IMG/VR virus record: IMGVR_UViG_3300027833_000085
Coordinates: 1-44,662 of that record
Length of the DNA: 44,662 nucleotides
Origin: a virus
Strand: one strand, 5' to 3'
Shown: positions 1 to 5,781 of the stretch, piece by piece
Layout of the letters: each line of letters starts with the position of its first letter
How positions within the stretch are numbered: position 1 is the first letter of the stretch
Position numbers and translations under genes: made by a program
Notes under the pieces: model-generated
What the model was told of the DNA's origin: nothing
Database searches by the model: none
What the model saw: only the letters and a program-made list of their open reading frames with translations

Positions 1-92
1 CAAAGTGACCTACAAAGCGTTAGCTTTGACCATTCACCTGATTCAATTGATTTACCATAAAGGTAAAGTTCGTCTTCGTGGTATAAATTCAT
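1..92 (-). CDS. Unknown protein, N-terminal fragment (runs off left edge)
   Basis: Thirty codons are visible from an ATG at 92-90, beginning MNLYHEDELYLYGKSIES; the rest lies outside the window. The start codon overlaps the TGA stop of the upstream minus-strand gene as ATGA (92-89), so the two are probably translationally coupled in one leftward operon. The visible part is acidic and matches no family I recognise. Two perfect stem-loops lie inside it (13-28 and 51-67). Confidence 0.55.
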   Translation of the reverse strand, partial: MNLYHEDELYLYGKSIESGEWSKLTLCRSL

Positions 93-541
93 GCTTTCTT
101 CGTCTTTGCAGGGTTAGGAACTTCCTTTTGGTTGGCAAGGTCGAACATCGCATCTTCGTCACGCTGGACACATCTGTCCATCGCTCTTACACTTGCAAGA
201 GTACCGTCGTCATGCTCACTGTCTGTGAATATCTCAGCAATGTCGAAAACAACAGCACCGTCGGAATCAATCCAAGTCCCTATACTTACAGTATAGTCAG
301 CACCTTCGCCTTGGCAAATCTTAGTCGCTTGCTCCATGTATCGCATCCATACAGAACGGAACAGATTCGGAGTGCAAATTTCCTTTGGAAGCTTGACTTC
401 CTCCCATAAACCACCAACTACATAACCTTCGGTTGGTATTTCATACCAAAAAGCATCTTTTGTGGTCACGGTCGATCCCCCGTCCATCATGGTCTTGCCA
501 TAAGCCAAGCGGCACGCCGCATCAAATATTAGTCTATTCAT
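89..541 (-). CDS. Hypothetical 150-aa protein of the leftward gene cluster
   Basis: The reading frame opens at a TTG at 574, but the ATG at 541 (MNRLIFDAACRL) is the more natural start. The product is soluble, with no signal peptide or membrane helix, and rich in Asp/Glu and aromatic residues; its C-terminus is basic (NPAKTKKA). I do not recognise a family. It is coupled by an ATGA overlap to the next gene to the left. The coding DNA contains perfect hairpins such as 280-296 (7-bp stem, TAC loop) and 433-449 (7-bp stem, TTC loop). Its position in a cluster of small genes divergent from the late genes suggests an early host-takeover role, which is inference only. Confidence 0.6.
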   Translation of the reverse strand: MNRLIFDAACRLAYGKTMMDGGSTVTTKDAFWYEIPTEGYVVGGLWEEVKLPKEICTPNLFRSVWMRYMEQATKICQGEGADYTVSIGTWIDSDGAVVFDIAEIFTDSEHDDGTLASVRAMDRCVQRDEDAMFDLANQKEVPNPAKTKKA

Positions 542-637
542 CGTTTTTGAATTGATTCTGCTACTATGTAGCAAATTGCTAGTCCGTATACGGACATGAT
601 TATTGTGAAAATTAACATCTAGTTTAAGTTTATACTC

Positions 638-808
638 TTATAGAGTATTTACGAGGTCTTCCATTCTCATCTGCTCATCGCAAGTGAGTGCATCCCATTG
701 GGATGTGTTACGGACTACGTCCATACCAAAGAATTGAACATCGTTGAACAAAGCGTTCATAGACGCTTGCTTGTTTCTCTTAGGAGAATAGGTGATTGTG
801 CCGTGCAT
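638..808 (-). CDS. Small 56-aa hypothetical protein
   Basis: An ATG at 808 opens a 56-codon frame beginning MHGTITYSPKRNKQASMN and ending at a TAA at 640-638. The protein is hydrophilic with one Cys and no membrane helix. Support comes from its strand, shared with its neighbours, the tight packing between flanking genes, and the upstream motif TCTAAATCTCTAAGCC-ATG, which resembles leaders of three other genes in the cluster. A 6-bp hairpin (632-648) covers the stop codon. Function unknown. Confidence 0.55.
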   Translation of the reverse strand: MHGTITYSPKRNKQASMNALFNDVQFFGMDVVRNTSQWDALTCDEQMRMEDLVNTL

Positions 809-910
809 GGCTTAGAGATTTAGAATGCGATAGCTGAATTGCCATCGGCGATACAAAGGTAAGACTTAACTTTCGAAAAACCAAATTTAATTTTATACCC
901 TTTAGGGTAA

Positions 911-1165
911 TTAGTCAATGACATCGTATGTCTCCCATGTAGGAGAGTCATCACGCCAACACACCACGGTGTGCGATTCAAGCGCAGGCTCGAACACGTG
1001 TTCCGAAGATTCTACTTCTTTGAAGTAGCAAACATCATCTCCCTCTTTGAGGATGATTTCCAAAGCCCAGTTCGCGGCAGTCTCCGCATCTAGGAAGTTA
1101 CGCTTACAGCGAAACTCAGCCCCGCTATCGAACGGGAATACAAAAGCAAAAATTGGTTGATTCAT
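911..1165 (-). CDS. Hypothetical 84-aa acidic protein
   Basis: The product begins MNQPIFAFVFPF and is acidic, with three Cys residues. There is no signal peptide or membrane helix, and I recognise no family. The start ATG is preceded directly by an inverted repeat (TAAATC-TAA-GATTTA on the minus strand) whose last A is the A of ATG. An almost identical repeat precedes the next gene. Internal hairpins include 960-973, the perfect 12-bp palindrome at 992-1003, and 1012-1028. A further 5-bp hairpin (896-909) lies just after the stop codon. Confidence 0.6.
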   Translation of the reverse strand: MNQPIFAFVFPFDSGAEFRCKRNFLDAETAANWALEIILKEGDDVCYFKEVESSEHVFEPALESHTVVCWRDDSPTWETYDVID

Positions 1166-1176
1166 AAATCTTAGAT

Positions 1177-1482
1177 TTAAAGTGAAAATTCAGTAACTAC
1201 TTCGTCAGTCAAACTGACCTTAAGACCTAGCTTCGCTAGACCTTTGCAGGCTTCTTGAACATAGTTCAAGTATTCGATCGCACACCATGGCTCGTCTATG
1301 ACGTCACCTACCTTGCACAGACCATCTTCGATGTCTCCGATTAAGTCATTGATTGCTTCGCAATCAGATTCAGTATGGTTCCTTTTAGTTACTTTGTAAC
1401 TAGTTAGCCAATACTTGTCGAGAAGCTTGTGTTCGCTCCTACTGTTGTTAGAGTAAAACTCTAATGCATCAAAATCAATCAT
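1177..1482 (-). CDS. Hypothetical 101-aa protein
   Basis: The product begins MIDFDALEFYSNNSRSEHK and is a small acidic soluble protein with three Cys; no family is recognised. Only 11 bases separate its stop from the next gene, so the two are probably co-transcribed. A minus-strand hairpin TAAATC-TAAA-GATTTA (1482-1497) ends on the start codon. Six further perfect stem-loops lie within the frame at 1204, 1227, 1254, 1350, 1386 and 1448, the densest stretch in the window. That a reading frame survives there implies either a strong nucleic-acid constraint or a tolerant protein. Confidence 0.6.
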   Translation of the reverse strand: MIDFDALEFYSNNSRSEHKLLDKYWLTSYKVTKRNHTESDCEAINDLIGDIEDGLCKVGDVIDEPWCAIEYLNYVQEACKGLAKLGLKVSLTDEVVTEFSL

Positions 1483-1530
1483 AAATCTTTAGATTTAAAA
1501 GGTTAAAATAATAAGTTAATAACGTAGTTA

Positions 1531-2115
1531 TTAGAATGGAGAGTCTCCGAAATCAGGAGCGCCGCTCATCAAAGCTTCAGCTTCAAGGCGGGATTGCTCT
1601 TTTTCTTGTTCAATTCGTCTTCGACGAACAGCGTCTTGAGGAGATTCGCCGTCAAGAAGTGTAAACACTTCCAAAATCGCTTTCTTCCTAGCCTTTGGCT
1701 CTGGAACTAAAACCTCTTTACGAGGTTCTAAAAACATAGCTTGACTACCGTCAAGAGCGACAGCTTTCGTCTTTTTGGCTTCGCCAACTCCGATAGCTTC
1801 TTTAGCTTGAGTTAACTCAAGACCATCAGCTGACGTCCTTTTAGGACGGCGAACCGCTTTCGACTTAGACTTCGTCTTAGTAGCCTTCGGCTTTGGAGAC
1901 TTCGTCTTGGAAGCCTTTGGCTTAGTAGCCTTCGGCTTCTTGGCAGTTTTCACTTCCTTCGGAATCTCGAAGGACTCCAAAAAGTTGTTCAATGATGCTA
2001 AAGCATCAAAGGCTGCTTCTTGCTTTGCAAGAGACGGAGAGTAGACCAAGCTGTTTACAGCTTTCTTGAGGTCTTTCAGCATAGCTGATTTGTTTTCGAT
2101 TAATGTCTTCGACAT
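1531..2115 (-). CDS. Lys/Ala/Pro-rich protein with SSB-like C-terminal tip
   Basis: The 194-aa product has three parts. Residues 1-52 form a probable helical N-terminus. Residues 53-93 are extremely Lys/Pro/Ala/Thr-rich (repeats such as KPKATKPKASKTK), like histone H1 tails and other nonspecific nucleic-acid binders. The C-terminal part holds a charged helix and ends in APDFGDSPF. Bacterial single-stranded DNA-binding proteins end in an acidic tip finishing in Pro-Phe, usually DDDIPF, which recruits DNA-repair and replication enzymes; the tail seen here resembles it. No OB fold is visible. The Lys-rich part is encoded by repeated CTTCGGC-type hairpins. A role in handling host or phage DNA is inferred. 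Confidence 0.6.
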   Translation of the reverse strand: MSKTLIENKSAMLKDLKKAVNSLVYSPSLAKQEAAFDALASLNNFLESFEIPKEVKTAKKPKATKPKASKTKSPKPKATKTKSKSKAVRRPKRTSADGLELTQAKEAIGVGEAKKTKAVALDGSQAMFLEPRKEVLVPEPKARKKAILEVFTLLDGESPQDAVRRRRIEQEKEQSRLEAEALMSGAPDFGDSPF

Positions 2116-2174
2116 TGTAAAGAGATTTAGATTTTCCTAAGCTAGTCGACTTCCAAAACCAGTTTAAGAGATTA

Positions 2175-2218
2175 AGAGTAAGAGAAGAAGTCGTAAGACT
2201 CTCTTCTTCTTTTACTCT
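2175..2218 (+). other. Long imperfect hairpin (16-bp stem)
   Basis: AGAGTAAGAGAAGAAG pairs with CTTCTTCTTTTACTCT with one non-Watson-Crick position. Read as plus-strand RNA that position is a G-U wobble; read as minus-strand RNA it is a C-A mismatch. This slightly favours a plus-strand RNA structure. It lies just upstream of the leftward gene that starts at 2115. Confidence 0.5.
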
Positions 2219-2338
2219 ATCTCTATCCTTTTTACTGTGCCAATCAGCTTGCTGATTTTCGTAGGGTAAACACTAACCGCATTGAATCTTCTACGAAGAT
2301 CGCATGGTTAGAGGATTTTCACCGTCTCAAAACCTCAG

Positions 2339-2346
2339 CAAAACTA
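2339..2346 (-). promoter_or_regulatory. Possible leftward promoter -7 box (TAGTTTTG)
   Basis: Minus-strand TAGTTTTG fits the Bacteroidota -7 consensus TAnnTTTG. It would start a transcript near 2331 with a leader of about 215 nt, rich in hairpins, in front of the gene at 2115. No clear -33 element is seen, so this is a weak candidate. Confidence 0.25.
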
Positions 2347-2630
2347 AGCTAAACCTATGGTTTAAAACGGTGTTAAGTATCCCTTCCTAAAGGAAGGCTT
2401 CAAGTCAAACCAAAGGTTTGGGGGGAGATTGTCCTGACTCCACTTTCAACTCTGCAAGAGTTGGTTCCTCTCAGAATGACTAAGCAGAGCTTAGGGTTAT
2501 CCTCCATCTTGCTTAACTCCAAGGAGTTAAAAGCTGAAAAGGTACACCGAAAGGCTGTTTAAAGCCCCCTACGGGGTCTTTAGATTCTGTTTCGGAACAA
2601 GATATGATTCAATTCTATATATACATAATC

Positions 2631-2658
2631 CCCATACTCTGTATTACTGGGCTTTTTT
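2631..2658 (+). terminator. Terminator-like hairpin at the end of the hairpin-rich region
   Basis: CCC(C) and GGG flank an inner ATAC-TCT-GTAT hairpin, followed by TTTTTT on the plus strand. It would stop a rightward transcript, yet no rightward gene lies to its left in the window. That fits either a plus-strand noncoding RNA or insulation of the leftward region. Confidence 0.4.
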
Positions 2659-2779
2659 GCGTTTGGCCACGGGGTTTGCGTATCGATATCTGATCATAGG
2701 CTGTCATTAAGGCTTTGAGTAGTCGAAAAAAATTTATACACATATGCATTTGGGGCTTGACTTTGTAAGTTTTTTGTTG

Positions 2780-2787
2780 TACCTTCG
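2780..2787 (+). promoter_or_regulatory. Possible rightward promoter (TACCTTCG with upstream TTGACTTTG)
   Basis: TACCTTCG differs at one position from TAnnTTTG and has a TTGACTTTG element about 20 nt upstream. A transcript from here would run about 165 nt through a noncoding leader before the gene at 2957, which has its own closer box. Confidence 0.3.
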
Positions 2788-2944
2788 CTAAAGCAAATTA
2801 GGAACGACGCTTGTTAGTACATAAACCCAATTGGGCATTCTGGCGTAAACGCAGAGACAAAGTAGCTTAATGTTGTGGTGGCGCAAAGACTGTCCTCTTA
2901 GTTTTTAGGGTTTAAACACAAGAAAGCATATAAGCTTCTTTGTT

Positions 2945-2952
2945 TATCTTTG
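2945..2952 (+). promoter_or_regulatory. Bacteroidota -7 box TATCTTTG, leaderless start
   Basis: TATCTTTG matches TAnnTTTG and begins exactly 12 nt before the A of the ATG at 2957. Five other genes here show the same spacing. The transcription start should fall on or next to the start codon. Confidence 0.6.
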
Positions 2953-2956
2953 GGAT

Positions 2957-3253
2957 ATGAAAGCTGTAAAGAAGAGTCCAGATGGGCGTAACGTTCAGGT
3001 AGAGCTTGACGCCACTAATCGTTCTTCCCAAAAGAGGAAAAAGGATGGAACAGTCAAAGCAAAGCGGATATTTAAAGAATCCAGCAAGAGTACTGATCTT
3101 GACTCTGGAAACGTAACTACGTTGAAGACTAGGTCCAACTCTAATACGGGAAAATACAAACAGGTATTTAAGGAGAAGGATGCTGACGGCAAGCTTATAG
3201 CAAAGCAGGTTGATAAAAACGGAAAAACGCGCGTACCAAAACGATTTCAATAA
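2957..3253 (+). CDS. Small basic protein, first gene of the rightward block
   Basis: This 98-aa, very Lys/Arg-rich protein begins MKAVKKSPDG. It has two loosely repeated halves (KRIFKESSK near residue 36 and KQVFKEKD near residue 68), each followed by polar residues. It has no membrane helix and no family I recognise. The N-terminal MKAV is shared with several other proteins of this block (MRAV, MKAA). A -7 box 12 nt upstream suggests a leaderless mRNA. A nucleic-acid-binding or virion-core role is possible but unproven. Confidence 0.6.
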   Translation: MKAVKKSPDGRNVQVELDATNRSSQKRKKDGTVKAKRIFKESSKSTDLDSGNVTTLKTRSNSNTGKYKQVFKEKDADGKLIAKQVDKNGKTRVPKRFQ

Positions 3254-3269
3254 TATAAACTTACGTAAT

Positions 3270-3338
3270 ATGAGAAAAGAAGAATCCATCTGTGCTATTT
3301 GCTCTTTAGCTAACGTTCAACTTTGCAGCTGTAAGTGA
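3270..3338 (+). CDS. 22-aa four-cysteine microprotein candidate
   Basis: An ATG at 3270 opens a 22-codon frame ending at the TGA at 3336-3338, one base before the next ATG at 3340. The peptide begins MRKEESICAICSLANVQ and ends LCSCK. It has a CxxC pair and a CxC pair, the spacing of a minimal zinc-binding knuckle. It fills the gap between two genes neatly, which argues for reality, but a frame this short could arise by chance. Confidence 0.35.
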   Translation: MRKEESICAICSLANVQLCSCK

Positions 3339-3339
3339 T

Positions 3340-3828
3340 ATGAGGGCTGTTCGATCAAATGGCGACCCTATAGATCCCAAGAAGTTAAAGAAAGGGGTTG
3401 GATGGGCTGAGAGCCGAGGGGGGAATCCTTTGTTTATGAAGAACCCTACTAGTTCTGCTACGGGGAAGTACGGTCAGCTGTACAATCAGATAAAAGATCT
3501 AGATCCTATGCGGGGGGTGAGCAGGGACAGCCTTATTAATAACCCAGACCTTCAGGAGATGTTTATGGATATGAGGATCAACGAGGGTATCGGGGGTCCT
3601 AGTCTGTCTCGTAATGCAGAGGACCTAGAAGAGGAGTATAAAGGGCAGCTAGGGGAAGATTGGGACTTCCGTCCTGATGAGGTGGCCGCTTTAAGTCATT
3701 TCTTGGGGAGGCAGGGTGCTAGGAAGTACTTTGCTTCTATCAGAGATAACTCATCTTTCCAGGCCCCAGGGGTAAACAAAACCCCAGAAGAGTATCTGCG
3801 TATTTACAATGAAGGTATAGAGAGATGA
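3340..3828 (+). CDS. Lysozyme/transglycosylase-like phage protein
   Basis: In this 162-aa protein, residues 22-50 (WAESRGGN followed by ATGKYGQL) match the signature of soluble lytic transglycosylase-like domains, where the Glu of ESRG (here E24) is the catalytic acid and a G-x-Y-Q segment follows. The C-terminal half (RPDEVAALSHFLGRQGARKYF) fits the helical lobe of such domains. Expected role: cleaving peptidoglycan glycan strands, either during genome entry as a virion protein or at lysis. There is no signal peptide. The N-terminus MRAV is shared with neighbours, and the 3-prime end overlaps the next start as ATGA. The fold call rests on motifs only. Confidence 0.6.
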   Translation: MRAVRSNGDPIDPKKLKKGVGWAESRGGNPLFMKNPTSSATGKYGQLYNQIKDLDPMRGVSRDSLINNPDLQEMFMDMRINEGIGGPSLSRNAEDLEEEYKGQLGEDWDFRPDEVAALSHFLGRQGARKYFASIRDNSSFQAPGVNKTPEEYLRIYNEGIER

Positions 3829-5513
3829 GAGCTGTAAACGGAGATCCTACTAAATCGGACACAGCTAGAGTAGCTAATGCTTCTAACGAGCTGTTAAAAC
3901 AGCTTATCGCTGCTGGGTATACACAAGACAGTAACGAAGACATAAAGAGCCATAGGAAATACGATAAGCTAGAAAAGGCTGATAGAGGGTTTTTTGCTGA
4001 TAACAATGTTTCGTTTGACGAAATTATCGAAGGCATGAATAATAAACCCCTTCTAGCGCTTCAACTTTTTGATTACTTTTTCGAGAATAATGACCATAGG
4101 ATCAACTCTCTTACGAAATCCCAATTAAAAGACATTCAGTCCGCCCACGTAAAGGCATCAGAGACTTTAAACTCTCATTACAAACGTATTGCCGACGCAT
4201 ACGATAAAATGGGGGGTTCTTACTCTAGCGAAGCAGAAGAGATTAGGAAAGTCGTAGAAAACACAGGCAAAGATGTTCAGAGATTAAAAGCGTTTGACCC
4301 CAGTACCGATTCGGGTAAATCAAAATTTCTTGATTTTATATCGTGGAGGAATCGCGGGACCAATTTTAATGTAAATACTCAAAAACTCATTTCGGATCTT
4401 TCAAACAGGATTGACCTTAATGACCACGCCAACACAGGGCTCTTTACTTCCTCAGAAAAGAGCGACATTTTTAGGGCGAAAAAGGGTTGGGTGGCTGATG
4501 CTAACTTTAGAGAACTTGCTTCATTGGTGGCGGACAGTAACCCAGATGCTCTGGACGCAGAGGAATTGGAAGACCTTTTTAATCAGGGGTACCGCTACAA
4601 AACTCGCCTTAACGCCGATAACGAACGTGGCTGGATGCCCAAAGGCAAAATTTCGGCAAGCTCGGCTGCCAAACAATTGGCTAACTCTGGGATTTCAGCT
4701 TATAACAGTATTAATAATTTTTTTAACAGCGAAAAAATAGTAGAGGATAGAGGGGACAAAGGTATTAAAGAGACTGTTGTCAATCCAGATCAAATAGAGA
4801 AGTATGATAATTACGCCAATTCAACGGATTCTTTTAGCAACGTATACCCATCTTGGAAAATAACAGAACATAGAGAAGAACTACCCTTTGAAAGAAATCG
4901 AACTAACTACTATGAAGACCTAGGGGATGGTTTTTATTCAGATAGAGAGAAAGGGAATGACTCAAGGGTTGTTAATGAAGAAATCTCTCCTGCTCTTTTT
5001 CACGAAGGCATTACTCCCAATAGAAAAGTTCGTTTATGGAACGAAGCATTAAAGGATCTTGTTGATCTATATGTATACGACTCTCCCGACATGAGGTCTG
5101 CCGCTGGTATTACAAACGAAGAGAGAGCTGGAGGATCTGACGGTTTCCCGTTAAGGCCAACAGCAACGAGTACAACCAAAAAAGTTGAGAAGTTAGTTGA
5201 GCCTAAGAAAAAACAATCTGAAAAGGCTGCAATTCAGGGAAGGCCAAAAACTATAAAGAAGTTAGAGCCTATAAGATTAAAGAGAATTGAAACGGACTAT
5301 GTGCGTCCTGAACTTCAAAAGATTAAAGAGCCTTACAGACCTTTAGGTAGATCTCCAATTCAAATAGGTAGATTATCCACAGGTAGGGAGCACTCTAGAT
5401 ATGGTCAAGTTCTAGATAGCGAGTATATTTGGGATCAAGCTAAAAAGAAATGGCAAAGAAGAGAGGTAGATGAAGAAAGAAAAGGTCACCCATTTATTAA
5501 AGGATCGTTCTGA
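3825..5513 (+). CDS. 562-aa hydrophilic protein, probable virion or core component
   Basis: The protein begins MRAVNGDPTKSD and is highly charged and mostly helical, with no signal peptide or membrane segment. Residues about 440-520 form a basic, Pro/Lys-rich, disordered-looking stretch. I recognise no domain. It is coupled to the lysozyme-like gene by ATGA and to the next gene by TGATG, so the set is co-translated. Size, disorder and position suggest an internal or injected virion protein, but a cytoplasmic role cannot be excluded. Confidence 0.6.
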   Translation: MRAVNGDPTKSDTARVANASNELLKQLIAAGYTQDSNEDIKSHRKYDKLEKADRGFFADNNVSFDEIIEGMNNKPLLALQLFDYFFENNDHRINSLTKSQLKDIQSAHVKASETLNSHYKRIADAYDKMGGSYSSEAEEIRKVVENTGKDVQRLKAFDPSTDSGKSKFLDFISWRNRGTNFNVNTQKLISDLSNRIDLNDHANTGLFTSSEKSDIFRAKKGWVADANFRELASLVADSNPDALDAEELEDLFNQGYRYKTRLNADNERGWMPKGKISASSAAKQLANSGISAYNSINNFFNSEKIVEDRGDKGIKETVVNPDQIEKYDNYANSTDSFSNVYPSWKITEHREELPFERNRTNYYEDLGDGFYSDREKGNDSRVVNEEISPALFHEGITPNRKVRLWNEALKDLVDLYVYDSPDMRSAAGITNEERAGGSDGFPLRPTATSTTKKVEKLVEPKKKQSEKAAIQGRPKTIKKLEPIRLKRIETDYVRPELQKIKEPYRPLGRSPIQIGRLSTGREHSRYGQVLDSEYIWDQAKKKWQRREVDEERKGHPFIKGSF

Positions 5514-5779
5514 TGAAAGCTGCTAGAAACTACAAACAAGAGTATGCTGACTTCCACTCTTCTAAAGCTGCTAAAGCTAAAAGAGCTGAGTTGAATCGTT
5601 ATAACAATAACAACCCTGGTAGCGGAGATGTCTCGCATGGATCTGGAGGTAACATTGTAGGCCGCCGATCAGTGAGTACCAATCGGGGAGACGGACAGAC
5701 TACTGAAGGTGATAGAAATGCCAGAGGGAAAGGGGCTAAGAGAAAGCCTTTCCGTTTATGGAAACGAAAAAATAACTAA
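5513..5779 (+). CDS. 88-aa basic, Asn/Gly-rich protein
   Basis: The protein begins MKAARNYKQEY. It has a Lys/Ala-rich N-terminus (SSKAAKAKRAELN), a Gly/Asn/Ser-rich disordered middle, and a strongly basic tail (GAKRKPFRLWKRKNN). It starts inside the TGATG of the preceding gene. No family is recognised. The composition suggests nucleic-acid binding or a packaged core peptide. Confidence 0.55.
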   Translation: MKAARNYKQEYADFHSSKAAKAKRAELNRYNNNNPGSGDVSHGSGGNIVGRRSVSTNRGDGQTTEGDRNARGKGAKRKPFRLWKRKNN

Positions 5780-5781
5780 TT

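Larger units (their letters stand above)
13..2530. repeat. Region saturated with short perfect stem-loops
   Basis: By eye I count at least 34 perfect inverted repeats with stems of 6-8 bp and loops of 2-5 nt, roughly one per 75 bases, in coding and noncoding DNA alike. Examples are 13-28, 280-296, 433-449, 559-573, 691-705, 1012-1028, 1254-1270, 1350-1366, 1448-1464, 1517-1533, 1614-1628, 1834-1848, 2018-2032, 2102-2116, 2286-2300, 2382-2397, 2447-2463 and 2513-2530. About two would be expected by chance for loops of 3-5 nt. Stem sequences differ from hairpin to hairpin, so this is not one dispersed repeat. Triloops dominate. The pattern is sparse or absent in the parts right of 2660 that I checked. 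Confidence 0.85.
2116..2956. other. Long gene-free divergent region with structured DNA/RNA
   Basis: No convincing reading frame is present. The left part (2116-2530) continues the hairpin series, with nested pairing: CACCGT near 2330 can pair with ACGGTG near 2367, enclosing the hairpin 2350-2364, and CTAACC near 2275 can pair with GGTTAG near 2306, enclosing 2286-2300. A terminator-like hairpin lies at 2631-2658. The right part (2660-2956) lacks the dense hairpins and carries possible rightward promoters. The region separates leftward from rightward genes, so it probably holds promoters for both and possibly a structured RNA or a replication origin. Which of these applies cannot be told from sequence alone. 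Confidence 0.6.

Noticed and set aside
1-2620. CRISPR array or one dispersed repeat family
   Set aside because: The hairpins have different stem sequences and irregular spacing; there is no repeated unit with spacers.
2912-3289. 125-aa minus-strand frame over the first rightward gene
   Set aside because: The composition is hydrophobic-random, and the plus-strand gene has promoter geometry and the shared N-terminal tag.
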